A stretch of 64,000 bases of DNA from an uncultured Prevotellaceae bacterium. GTDB taxonomy: Bacteria; Bacteroidota; Bacteroidia; Bacteroidales; Bacteroidaceae. The translations under genes were made by a program, and so were the position numbers. Within the stretch, counting starts at the first letter, position 1. Each line of letters begins with the position of its first letter. Shown here one piece after another: positions 44,089-52,858 of this stretch. The notes beneath the pieces were generated by a model. It was not told where the DNA came from, did no database searches, and saw nothing but the letters and a program-made list of their open reading frames with translations. The stretch covers positions 20,693 through 84,692 of the forward strand of contig CAMVIM010000014.1 in the NCBI GenBank assembly GCA_947167515.1, in the 5' to 3' direction.

Positions 44089-45654
44089 CTACTTATCAAC
44101 AATATCAAGATTCTTGATAGGATGGTAGAATGTATTATACATCCGCTCATATTGATATTTATATTCATAAATTTCCACAGGTCCCCATGACAGTTGGAAT
44201 TGATAACCGAGATTTTCAAATTGCATTACGGAATAGCCGTTATTGTATGCCATTGTAGGCAAAAGGAATTCATAGTAGAAGGAATTATTCCCTTTCATAA
44301 AGGTATCAAGGTCTGTTAAGTATCGATGACTTATATAGAAAAGTTGACACCAGGAAAAATACAATTTCTTGAAAGGATTATTCCTAATATAGTTTATTGG
44401 CCAATGATTCTTAGGCCCACCCAAAATATCTGTAGCAATATGGATGTAATCAGTATCTATAGTATTGATATTTCGGATGAATTCTGCCATATCTCCTGTA
44501 AAGACAATGTCATTTTCTATTAAGAGATAATGCTTGTATTCTGACTTTTTCGAAAAATCCACTAATGCGACAAGGGGATTGGGCAATCTTCTCTCACCAT
44601 AATGGAAGAATCCATCCAACTTGTCCGAGTTAAACACGCAAAACTGGAAGTCAGGGTATTCTTCGGGAATAAGTATTTGCGAACTGTTGTCATAGAGTAT
44701 GACAAAATCCATAATATTCTCCGTCTCTTTCTTCAGGTATGACAGATAATGAAGCATGAGGCTATCTATTTTGTGTGTTATGAAAACTGCACAGTTTTCA
44801 TGCCCGCCAGATGCTGTCTTATTCACACTCATTACGGAGCAGTCTTGTCGATTATTGATTTCTTTCAATGGATGGAACAATTTGTTACGCAATCCTGTCC
44901 CTTCAATTTCTTTCAGCGTATATAATGGGCGATACCTCATGGTGCCGTCATTAATCCCTGACATATTCGGGATATAATATCTGTTTTCATATCCTTCAGG
45001 AACGAATTCGCCTCGTCCACCGAAATCACCGATTCTGAAACCTCCATGATACAAGCATGTGGTAATCATGACTTCCGAATGTGCGGAATAACCCTTTTTC
45101 TGATAATGGTCTAAATAAGACAAAGCAGCATTTGAATATCGACATATTGGGTTAAAGCCCTTTATGCAATCTGTTAGGGTGTACCCCACGTTGTTGCTTC
45201 TGTGCCACCATGCCCAATACTTGTTTTTGTTTTCATCAAATCTTTCTATATGGCAACTCAAAAAATCATAGTCAGAAAGATTGGCACTACAGTCGTTCAT
45301 AAACGAAGACCAGTTGCCCGTAAATTCCACATCATACTCAATGAACCAATAGAATCTATAATCTGGATTGTCAATGTAGAAACGTAACAAAGGGAAATGG
45401 CAACTTCCTGGAAGTAATGTTTCCTCAATAGGTTCATACAACAATGCATTTAAACTTTCACAATTCGTGTTAAAGAAGACTATATCTTCTGGAATATGCC
45501 ACTCATGTCCTTCATCAACATTTAGAAGAAGGAGTATGTCATATTTTTCCTTATTCAATTCTACACATAGTTTTCTGTATTTTTGAATAACATAATTATT
45601 AACAATATGCGTAGACAAGATTACCACATCTTTTTTGCCAACGTTTTTATACAT
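44089..45654 (-). CDS. Tandem-domain glycosyltransferase-like protein
   Basis: 521 residues. Two related halves: one with FYWFIEYDVEFTGNWSSFMND (about 105-130), the other with HYLLIENDIVFTGDMAEFIRN (about 370-395). Each has an aromatic pair, an acidic E-x-D centre and F-T-G, like the nucleotide-sugar-binding DxD region of GT-A enzymes. I infer an internal duplication. No signal or membrane segment. Stop lies 167 bp from the rteA start, so it marks the edge of the peptide/glycan region. Its start overlaps a gene remnant by 8 bp. Confidence 0.6.
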   Translation of the reverse strand: MYKNVGKKDVVILSTHIVNNYVIQKYRKLCVELNKEKYDILLLLNVDEGHEWHIPEDIVFFNTNCESLNALLYEPIEETLLPGSCHFPLLRFYIDNPDYRFYWFIEYDVEFTGNWSSFMNDCSANLSDYDFLSCHIERFDENKNKYWAWWHRSNNVGYTLTDCIKGFNPICRYSNAALSYLDHYQKKGYSAHSEVMITTCLYHGGFRIGDFGGRGEFVPEGYENRYYIPNMSGINDGTMRYRPLYTLKEIEGTGLRNKLFHPLKEINNRQDCSVMSVNKTASGGHENCAVFITHKIDSLMLHYLSYLKKETENIMDFVILYDNSSQILIPEEYPDFQFCVFNSDKLDGFFHYGERRLPNPLVALVDFSKKSEYKHYLLIENDIVFTGDMAEFIRNINTIDTDYIHIATDILGGPKNHWPINYIRNNPFKKLYFSWCQLFYISHRYLTDLDTFMKGNNSFYYEFLLPTMAYNNGYSVMQFENLGYQFQLSWGPVEIYEYKYQYERMYNTFYHPIKNLDIVDK

Positions 45655-45769
45655 AAGAAAACGTATTATATGATTTTAACCATTCTTTCACTATTGGTTC
45701 ATACAGAAACGGATTGGGCTTTAGTTGTCCTGTACGGCTGTCGATGACACCACCATTCTTTACGTGCGG
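45647..45769 (-). pseudogene. 3' remnant of an unrecognised gene
   Basis: Forty open codons follow a stop and end at TAA 45647, overlapping the next gene's ATG by 8 bp as coupled genes do. The translation (KNGGVIDSRTGQLKPNPF..., ending in IVKEWLKSYN) looks protein-like. There is no start codon. It may be what is left of a gene once coupled to the glycosyltransferase. Not recognised. Confidence 0.35.
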
Positions 45770-45779
45770 TTAACCACAG

Positions 45780-46466
45780 TTATCGAGAGGTGTCGCCTTC
45801 AGCATCGTCTTTTTCTACCTCGCAGGTTGTCCGGATGATTCGTCCGTTCTTCTTCTCCTCTCTCACAATCTTATACTTGGGCGGGTTGCCCTGGTGTATG
45901 ATGTTCATGATTTCGTGGATGTCCTCGTCGGTAAGGTTTTCCGGACCGAAGCAGGGGCAGACGAGAAGGGAGTTATGGCTGGAGTCGTTGAAGTTGCGCT
46001 TCAGCCGCTTCCACTGGTCTTGGAAGAACCAGCCGATGCGGGTCCACACCATGCCTGCATTGAGGGCGAAGATGATGGCAGCGATGGCTAGGACGAGGAG
46101 TACATAGAGGACGATGCTCAGCGTGGTGGTCTTGCTTGCGTCTCGTTCGCTGTCCAGCGCCTCCTCCACCGCCGCGATGAATGCGTCGGTCTCCTCGTGC
46201 AGTACGACGCCGCAGGTGTCGCGGGCCGCCTGCCATAGAGGCAGATAATAGTTGATCTGTGCGGTGTCGAGCACCGCACAGTACTTGTCGAGCGAGTCCT
46301 TCAAGGCCCTCTCCTGTTGTTCCAATTGTGCCAGATGGGCGCTCGTGGGCACCCTGTAGATGTGCTTCACCTTTTCCTGACAGCCGCAGAGCAGGGCAAT
46401 GCTACAGAGGATAATGGTAATGACATCCTTAGACTGGTCGAATGACTTTTTCAATAAATTGTTCAT
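45780..46466 (-). CDS. Membrane-anchored lipoprotein of unknown function
   Basis: 228 residues from ATG 46466. Lipobox ALLCGC near residue 28, then a helical region rich in Glu/Lys (LAQLEQQERALKDSLDKY), and a membrane helix (about 140-160, SIVLYVLLVLAIAAIIFAL) followed by a cytoplasmic-looking basic and acidic tail. Not recognised. It follows the outer-membrane barrel gene by 5 bp. Confidence 0.7.
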   Translation of the reverse strand: MNNLLKKSFDQSKDVITIILCSIALLCGCQEKVKHIYRVPTSAHLAQLEQQERALKDSLDKYCAVLDTAQINYYLPLWQAARDTCGVVLHEETDAFIAAVEEALDSERDASKTTTLSIVLYVLLVLAIAAIIFALNAGMVWTRIGWFFQDQWKRLKRNFNDSSHNSLLVCPCFGPENLTDEDIHEIMNIIHQGNPPKYKIVREEKKNGRIIRTTCEVEKDDAEGDTSR

Positions 46467-46471
46467 AACTT

Positions 46472-49072
46472 TTATAATTTGAATGTTGTTCTTATCAATG
46501 CAGTGCGGCCGCAGAGGCCGTAGTCGTAGGTGTAGGTATTGATGCCGTCGAAGACTGTGTATGAGTAGCTGCGCTGGTTCAGGAGATTGGTGAGTTCCAG
46601 ACGGAGGACGCACTGTTTCCACTTGTACTGTGCGGAGGCGTTGAAGAGAGACATGCGCTTGTATTGGTCGGCGGTGAGCTGGCGGCGCACGTGGTCATAG
46701 TCCAAGGAGAGGTCGAGGGTGGCGATGGGGAAGATGTGGACGGCGCCGCTGTGGGAGAGGGAGGTGGTTGTGTTGCTCTCGTCGGAGTAACGCGAGCGCG
46801 ACCACCCGTAGTTGATGTCGTACCGCAGTTCGAGCCAGGGGACGGGGGTGATGGTGGCGTTGCCATGTAGGGCGTAGCTGTTCGTGCGGGTGTCGATGAC
46901 GGTGGCCTCCTCCTGACCTCCCCCCATAGAGGAGGAAATTGCCTGTTCGCCGCTGCCGAAGCTGTAGCTGCCGTCGGCACCGAGCTTGGCAAAGAGCGTG
47001 GGGATGTTCTTCGTGACGGAAGCGGAGAAACTGGTGGAGCGGCTGCGGGAGTCGCGGAGCAGGGCCGTGCTGCTCACGTCGATGCCGCTGACCGACTGCG
47101 ACGTGAGCGTGTTCTGCTTGCCTTCGCTGTGGCTGGCCGCGAGGCTCAGCGTGAAGTACTGCATGGGCAGTTGCCACTTCCAGTCGCCCGACGTGTGCCA
47201 CGTGTTGGACTCGCCGATGATGCCCGACGAGGTGCGCACCGAGCGGTAGTCCACCTGCATCGGCTCCGTCAGCAGCGTCATCATGTCGCCGATGGAAGTC
47301 GTGTAGCCCGTCGAGAACGACAGTTTGCTGTTGGCCGAGAAGGTATAATTGATGCTCATCGAGGGATTGAGCACGGGCTTGGTGTAGTTCAGTTTATTAT
47401 AGTACAGCCCCTTCAGCGCTGCCCCGATGCCTGCACTCAGGTAGAAGCGGCGGTTCCTGGAATGAATCTCGAAGCCGGGGTTGAGGGTCGGCGTGAAGGC
47501 CCAGCCGCGAATGTCATTCATCTCGCCAGTCGCCGTGCGATAGGTTTCCAAGTCGTCATACATTGCTGACACGCTGACGGGAAGGTTCAGCCGGAACGAC
47601 TTGCCGATGGGGATTTGGAACGACGAGCCGACATTCATGCTGAGCGTCGAGGACTGCGCTGTCTGCCCGTAGTCCGTACCGTCTTGGCTGAACGAGAGCC
47701 TTAGCGTCGGTGTCCGCCTGAACGACACCGACGCATGGACGTGTCGCCGTGCGCTCTTCTCCGTCCTGCCCATCCAGAAAAGTTCGTTGCCCACCTCAAA
47801 CGATGAAGTCTTCCGTCGCTGCTCCACCGACTGCTGATTAGCCACCACATCCCCCTCATTCTGCTCAAACTTTCCCTTCAAGACAAACGTCTCGCTGAGA
47901 TACACGCGGTCGGCATTCTTCAGGTAGTTCATCGTCAACTTTGGCAGATGCACCTTCGTCAGTGGTGAGGTCTGTTCGCTCACGGTCACGTAGCTGCCGT
48001 TCCCCGCCAGATACGTGCTGCTCTGGCTAATGTCGTGCATGGCGCGGTGGTAGCTGTAGTCGGCGTTCACCTTCACCGTCGTGGCCGAGTCAAGCTTATG
48101 GATGCCGTTGAGCGTCGCCATGCCGTTACGCTGGTAGAGGTATTCGCCCTGCGGAGGCGCACCGCCGTCGAATCCACCAAACAGGCTCGTGGCGCGGGTG
48201 CTCACATCCGAGCCGCCGAAGTGGTCGTACATGTCGGCCCGTGCAAAGCCTTTGTAGTTGCCGCCCTTCACCGAGCAGATGGTCTGGAACTTGTTCGTGA
48301 ACATCATGCCCGTCAGTCCCAGCAGGGCTTGCAGTCTGTCATCGCCGTCCTCCATATAGCCCGCTCCCGCTTCCTCCTGTCCGAACGGCTTGAACTTCGC
48401 CTTGTTCGACAGTTTGATGTTCATCGACACCTCGTTGCTCGGCACGTCCTTCTCCACCCGTCGGCTGTGGTGGTTGCGCACTATTTCGACCTGAGTCACA
48501 TAGTCCGCCGGGATGTTCCTCGTCGCCAGGTTGTACTTGCCGCCCAACAGGTCCATGCCCTCGATGTTAAACTGCGAGATGGGCTTGCCCATGTAGCTGA
48601 TGCCGCCGTTCTGCGATACATCCACGCCCGGCAGCCGCTTCAGTCCGTCCTCCAGCGTCACGTCGCCCTTGCCCAGAAACGATGCCAGGTTATGGCTCAG
48701 CGTGTCGCCCCTCTGCCGCAGTGGGTCTGGCTTCACCGTCACCTCCTTCAGACTGATGCTCTTCGGAGAGAGAATCATGTCCACCTTAGTCACCTTCTCC
48801 TTCAGCGTCACACGTTCCGACTCTTTCTCATAGCTGATATGGGTGAACTGTAGCATCACCTCCCCGCTGGGCACGTTCTTGACTTCAAGGCTATACACAC
48901 CCTGAGCGTTGCTGCTGGTGAACGCCAGCGTCTTGCTGCCGCTTACCAGTTTCACAATCACATCACTCACGGGCTTGTTCTGCAGGTCTATCACCCGTCC
49001 CGTTACTTTCACCTGTGCAGATGCCGACGCTGCCAGCACTACATATAATATAATGTATAGGAGTCGTTGCAT
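46472..49072 (-). CDS. Outer-membrane beta-barrel receptor-like protein
   Basis: 866 residues. Signal peptide (1-19), a carboxypeptidase-regulatory-like domain (TGRVIDLQNKPVSDVIVKL, about 25-105), a plug region (LEDGLKRLPGVDVSQNGG, NIEGMDLLGGKYN) and a large barrel. It looks like the TonB-dependent-receptor-like family often placed beside GLPGLI and peptide genes in Bacteroidota. It could export or take up a peptide. It is 6 bp after the GLPGLI-1 gene. Confidence 0.85.
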   Translation of the reverse strand: MQRLLYIILYVVLAASASAQVKVTGRVIDLQNKPVSDVIVKLVSGSKTLAFTSSNAQGVYSLEVKNVPSGEVMLQFTHISYEKESERVTLKEKVTKVDMILSPKSISLKEVTVKPDPLRQRGDTLSHNLASFLGKGDVTLEDGLKRLPGVDVSQNGGISYMGKPISQFNIEGMDLLGGKYNLATRNIPADYVTQVEIVRNHHSRRVEKDVPSNEVSMNIKLSNKAKFKPFGQEEAGAGYMEDGDDRLQALLGLTGMMFTNKFQTICSVKGGNYKGFARADMYDHFGGSDVSTRATSLFGGFDGGAPPQGEYLYQRNGMATLNGIHKLDSATTVKVNADYSYHRAMHDISQSSTYLAGNGSYVTVSEQTSPLTKVHLPKLTMNYLKNADRVYLSETFVLKGKFEQNEGDVVANQQSVEQRRKTSSFEVGNELFWMGRTEKSARRHVHASVSFRRTPTLRLSFSQDGTDYGQTAQSSTLSMNVGSSFQIPIGKSFRLNLPVSVSAMYDDLETYRTATGEMNDIRGWAFTPTLNPGFEIHSRNRRFYLSAGIGAALKGLYYNKLNYTKPVLNPSMSINYTFSANSKLSFSTGYTTSIGDMMTLLTEPMQVDYRSVRTSSGIIGESNTWHTSGDWKWQLPMQYFTLSLAASHSEGKQNTLTSQSVSGIDVSSTALLRDSRSRSTSFSASVTKNIPTLFAKLGADGSYSFGSGEQAISSSMGGGQEEATVIDTRTNSYALHGNATITPVPWLELRYDINYGWSRSRYSDESNTTTSLSHSGAVHIFPIATLDLSLDYDHVRRQLTADQYKRMSLFNASAQYKWKQCVLRLELTNLLNQRSYSYTVFDGINTYTYDYGLCGRTALIRTTFKL

Positions 49073-49078
49073 TATGTT

Positions 49079-49963
49079 CTATTTCAGTTCCAATGGCTGA
49101 TACACATGCGCCTTGTTATTCACATACACGTTGTTGACAAGTATTCCCTCGGTATCGTGGGTGACGTCGGCGGTACTGAGGTCGCCAACGTAATACTTGG
49201 GATTCTTCAAGTAGAGTCTGTTGCCAAATGTCCTGATGCGGTTCTTGATAAGCTTCGCCTCAGTAGTCTTCACGGTGATGGCATTCGTCTCGTAGTAGAT
49301 GGGCGAGGCAATGCGCTGAATGTCGGCTATCGTGAAGCGATGGATGCCGCCGTCAGCCTCTGCTTCAAGAATCAGTCCCGGTAGTCCGAATAGTTTCCAC
49401 GGACCAGCTGACGAAGGGATGTCCTCGTTGTAGCGCACCGTCCATTTCCGTCCGTGCAACTGACATATAGCCGTCTTGCACAGGTAGCCACCGACGGTCA
49501 GTGTATCGTCGTTGAGCGTCCACTTGATGGGCTTTCGCTCTTCGCACGTCTCGTATGGAGTCGGCATAATGGCATCGCGTACCGTCATCTTGCCGTCGGG
49601 GTATCCTGTCCACACCTCTGGTACGAAGCAGAATGATTCAGCCCTCAACAGGGGCAGATTGTCGGGTGCCAGACTTTCATAGCCCTCCGTATCTTCGCGG
49701 AACTTCCGATAGGGATAGCTGCGTGTGCAGTGCTGTCCTACCTGTAGGCACACCTTCATCCTGTCCGTCACCGCCTTGCCCTCCGCGTCCTGTGTCTGAC
49801 ACTCGTAATCATAGACTGCTACGAGGCTCGACGTGTCAATACTATCTTGATGAATTTTGGCTGCAATCATTGCTGCCAACATAGCATCCATGCCATCATC
49901 CTGTTGTGCCTGTGCTACTATCGTCAGCACGAAGGCAATCATCATCACTAAAATCTTTTTCAT
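49079..49963 (-). CDS. GLPGLI family secreted protein 1
   Basis: 294 residues from ATG 49963. Signal peptide ends ...FVLTIVAQAQ. The name-giving motif FGLPGLILEAE lies at about residue 200, preceded by SSAGPWK. GLPGLI proteins are exported by Bacteroidota and often sit next to TonB-type receptors; the function is unknown. Immediately downstream of peptide gene 1 and its hairpin, so linked to that peptide. Confidence 0.9.
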   Translation of the reverse strand: MKKILVMMIAFVLTIVAQAQQDDGMDAMLAAMIAAKIHQDSIDTSSLVAVYDYECQTQDAEGKAVTDRMKVCLQVGQHCTRSYPYRKFREDTEGYESLAPDNLPLLRAESFCFVPEVWTGYPDGKMTVRDAIMPTPYETCEERKPIKWTLNDDTLTVGGYLCKTAICQLHGRKWTVRYNEDIPSSAGPWKLFGLPGLILEAEADGGIHRFTIADIQRIASPIYYETNAITVKTTEAKLIKNRIRTFGNRLYLKNPKYYVGDLSTADVTHDTEGILVNNVYVNNKAHVYQPLELK

Positions 49964-49990
49964 TGTTGAGTTCAAATTTAATTGATTTAA

Positions 49991-50022
49991 TTCACCAGAC
50001 CCATCTTGATGGGTCTGGTGAA
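49991..50022 (-). terminator. Perfect hairpin after peptide gene 1
   Basis: TTCACCAGACCCATC, two bases, then the full 15-bp complement. It lies 12 bp past the peptide stop and 27 bp before GLPGLI-1, so it can trim or end most transcripts and leave excess peptide mRNA. Confidence 0.85.
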
Positions 50023-50034
50023 TATTGAATAGAA

Positions 50035-50283
50035 TTAAACAGACGCACTGAAAGCGCAACTTGCACTAGTGTAGCCACTACATGCTCCACTTGAGCTCAA
50101 TATGGCCGTTTCAGGATTGACTCCTGCCATAACCTTAACTGTGCCATGTTTATTAGGAACTCCTTCTTTAGAACATACACATGAATAGATAAGCACATTT
50201 GCTCCCCCTTGAATAGTTCTCATTACTTCAACGGGTAAGACGTGAGAATTCTCATGCAAAACCATTCTTTTAATTTTTCTCAT
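50035..50283 (-). CDS. Double-glycine-leader peptide 1 (4 Cys)
   Basis: 82 residues. A leader of 27 residues (MRKIKRMVLH ... VMRTIQGG) ends in Gly-Gly, the cut site for C39 peptidases. The core (55 residues) has Cys at 35, 37, 68 and 76, a C-x-C pair and CSGYTSASC near the end, and is neutral to slightly basic. The leader is like those of peptides 2 and 3. Probably exported by the PCAT encoded just upstream. It belongs with the GG-Bacteroidales natural-product precursors in leader style; I do not know its activity. Confidence 0.8.
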   Translation of the reverse strand: MRKIKRMVLHENSHVLPVEVMRTIQGGANVLIYSCVCSKEGVPNKHGTVKVMAGVNPETAILSSSGACSGYTSASCAFSASV

Positions 50284-50408
50284 TATTTTGCTTTTTATTA
50301 AGTTATTAAAAGTGGAATCTTAAAAGGGTAGCTAATCCTTTCCCATACTCACCACGACCTCTATTGTATGGTATGTTGATGTTAACATCGTTTACAATAT
50401 GTTTGCGA

Positions 50409-50624
50409 CTATATGTCTTTTAGTTTTATTTGCTCCAGAGTGTTCTCTATCATTTCCCTCATGAGTTGATGCGGACTACCTCCAGAAATAAAAAGTATAA
50501 AAATAACAGCGATAAGGGCAACAACCACAAGTGTTATGCCATATCGTGTTATAAAAGGCATCTTGCCACCCATTAGGTATTCTACCTCAGGACAATGTAG
50601 ATGTATGTCGTTTCTTTTTTTCAT
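50409..50624 (-). CDS. HlyD-like N-terminal fragment, 71 residues
   Basis: The sequence PEVEYLMGGKMPFITRYGITL then a membrane helix (VVVALIAVIFILFISGG) matches the start of Bacteroidota HlyD-type adaptors that partner PCAT exporters. It stops after 71 residues where an adaptor would continue for about 300. No other adaptor part is found in the 125 bp that follow. It may be a true small protein or a broken gene. It follows the PCAT gene by 6 bp. Confidence 0.6.
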   Translation of the reverse strand: MKKRNDIHLHCPEVEYLMGGKMPFITRYGITLVVVALIAVIFILFISGGSPHQLMREMIENTLEQIKLKDI

Positions 50625-50630
50625 CTTGTT

Positions 50631-52850
50631 TTATTCTTCTATAACATTTATCTGATGCTTCACTAATTCATAATATCGTCCTCGTTTCTTTAGTAAAGAT
50701 TTATGATTCCCTCGCTCAACAATCTCACCCTTATTCATAACTATTATCTGATCTGCATCACGAACAGTACTCAAACGATGGGCACTGATTACGACAGTAC
50801 GTCCTTCATAGAACTTTCGCAGATTGTCCATAATCTTTGCCTCATTTGTGGCATCGAGAGAATTTGTCGCTTCATCAAGAAAAATGTATTTAGGGTTCTT
50901 ATAAATTGCTCTGGCAATTAGAATGCGCTGACGTTGCCCTTGACTAACACCTTTACCCTCCATCCCAATTATGGTATCGTACCCCAACGGCAGCGACTCT
51001 ACAAAATCATCAATTCGAGCCATGTGTGCTGCATTCTTCATCTGTTCTTTATCTGTTTCGTCTGAATTGACTGCTATATTATTAGCTATAGTATCGGAGA
51101 AAATAAAACTGTCTTGCATCACTGAACCTGTGGCTGCTCTCCACGTGTGAGGGTTAATGTCGGAGAGTATGGTTCCACCGACCTTTATAGTACCATGTGT
51201 TGGCTCATAGAAACCCTGCAAAAGTTTTATAAGGGTGGTTTTTCCGCAGCCGCTCTCGCCCACTAAGGCCGTCACCTTATGGGCTGGGATTGACAGTGTA
51301 ATATTCTTTAAGGCCAACTCTCTCTCAGAGCCTGTGTAGCTGAAGGATAAATCCTTGATTTCGATGTCATGTTCTTTAGGTAATGTGGATAGTTTCTTGT
51401 CAATATTGGTTTCTTCGTCGTCCTGGGAATGTATCTCATTCAGTCGTTCAAGACTAATCTTTGCATCCTGAAATGATTGCGCAAATCCGATAAATTCGCC
51501 GATAGGAGCCGACACCTGTCCGATAATGTAAGTTAGTGACATCATCATACCGAGAGTCATTGAACCCTCCACAACAGATTTGGCAGCTATGAAATATATA
51601 AGTATGTGTGTGGTCTGCGTAAAGAACACCGAGCCAGACTGCTGTATTTGACCAATTCGCAATCCTTTCAGCCCAATTTGGAACAGACGAACTTGTATGC
51701 GCTCCCATTCCCATCGCTTCTGCCTCTCACAATTGTTGAGTTTGATGTCCTGCATGCCTTGCACCAACTGTATCATCTTGCTTTGCTCCAAGGCAGACTG
51801 GTTGAAACGCTTAATGTCCAGCTCTCTACGATAGCGCATGAAGAAGGAAATCCAAGCTACATATAGAGTATTGCCTACAACAAATATTGCAAGTACGAGC
51901 ACATTGTAATAGGCAAGAATAACAAGGTAAACCACAAAATTGATGAGAGAGAAAACAATCCTCATGCTGTTGGATAGCAAGAAGTTCTTGATACGGCCAT
52001 GGTCACCAATGCGCTGTAGAATATCACCTGTCATGCGTGAATCGAAAAACTGTAGTGGCATGGCGGTAAGTTTTATCAAAAAGTCGGCTATGAGTTGGAT
52101 GTCTATGCGCGAGTTCATGTGGAGCATAATCCACGAGCGAATGTAATCTATACTTAATGTAGCAACGAAGAAGCCAAGCTGGGCAAAAAGTATTAAGGTA
52201 ATTATATTCAGGTTGCGCCCGTTGATGCCTTGGTCAACCATAGCCTGTGAGAGAAAGGGCAGTATCATCTGTATCACACTGCCAACGAGCATGGCCAGTA
52301 CCAATTGACCTATCATGCTGTGGTAGGGCGTGAAATATCTGACAAAAGACAGCATGCTACGGCTGTTTTTACGGTATTCGTCTTCTATCTTGCCAAAATC
52401 ATCACTAGGTTCAAGCATCAAAGCTACGCCGTTGCTGTTCTCATCTGCCTGAGGTCCTATCCAACATCGTTCAAACTCATCCTTGGTATATGTAAGACGT
52501 TGAGACGCTGGATCTGATATGTGTATTTTGAACCCTCCATTTTTACACTTTTCTATACCATAGCATACGACAAAATGGTTTTGGTTCCAGTGAAGGATAC
52601 AAGGAAACACACCTTCTTCTGCTAATTGTTCAAAGGTAACCTTAAAACCAGCTGTTTCAAAACCAATATACTCAGCAGCCTCACTTATGCCGAGTAAATT
52701 AACCCCTTGTCTTGTGATATGACAATGCTTACGCAACATCTCTGTCGAATAATCAAGACCATAGTATCTTGCAATCATACGCAGGGATGTCGGGCCACAG
52801 TCAGAGGAGTTATTCTGCTTAAAGTGAGGAAAGTGTTTGGGGAATTTCAT
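50631..52850 (-). CDS. Peptidase-containing ABC exporter (PCAT)
   Basis: 739 residues. N-terminal C39 peptidase with Gln12, Cys18 (SSDCGPTSL), His92 (WNQNHFVV) and Asp113 (ISDPA), all in place. Six-helix membrane domain (about 165-450). ABC domain with Walker A GESGCGKTT, signature VSQGQRQR, Walker B KYIFLDEATNS and SAHRLSTV. Removes GG leaders and exports the core across the inner membrane. It is the only exporter in the cluster. Confidence 0.95.
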   Translation of the reverse strand: MKFPKHFPHFKQNNSSDCGPTSLRMIARYYGLDYSTEMLRKHCHITRQGVNLLGISEAAEYIGFETAGFKVTFEQLAEEGVFPCILHWNQNHFVVCYGIEKCKNGGFKIHISDPASQRLTYTKDEFERCWIGPQADENSNGVALMLEPSDDFGKIEDEYRKNSRSMLSFVRYFTPYHSMIGQLVLAMLVGSVIQMILPFLSQAMVDQGINGRNLNIITLILFAQLGFFVATLSIDYIRSWIMLHMNSRIDIQLIADFLIKLTAMPLQFFDSRMTGDILQRIGDHGRIKNFLLSNSMRIVFSLINFVVYLVILAYYNVLVLAIFVVGNTLYVAWISFFMRYRRELDIKRFNQSALEQSKMIQLVQGMQDIKLNNCERQKRWEWERIQVRLFQIGLKGLRIGQIQQSGSVFFTQTTHILIYFIAAKSVVEGSMTLGMMMSLTYIIGQVSAPIGEFIGFAQSFQDAKISLERLNEIHSQDDEETNIDKKLSTLPKEHDIEIKDLSFSYTGSERELALKNITLSIPAHKVTALVGESGCGKTTLIKLLQGFYEPTHGTIKVGGTILSDINPHTWRAATGSVMQDSFIFSDTIANNIAVNSDETDKEQMKNAAHMARIDDFVESLPLGYDTIIGMEGKGVSQGQRQRILIARAIYKNPKYIFLDEATNSLDATNEAKIMDNLRKFYEGRTVVISAHRLSTVRDADQIIVMNKGEIVERGNHKSLLKKRGRYYELVKHQINVIEE

Positions 52851-52858
52851 AACCTTGA

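Noticed and set aside
48035..48853. Plus-strand frame of 272 codons opposite the barrel gene
   Set aside because: His/Arg/Val-rich shadow of a GC-rich coding region; the barrel on the minus strand has signal peptide and domains.
50378..50389. GATGTTAACATC palindrome upstream of peptide 1
   Set aside because: Twelve-base palindrome in AT-rich DNA, no matching copy before peptides 2 or 3; too weak for an operator call.
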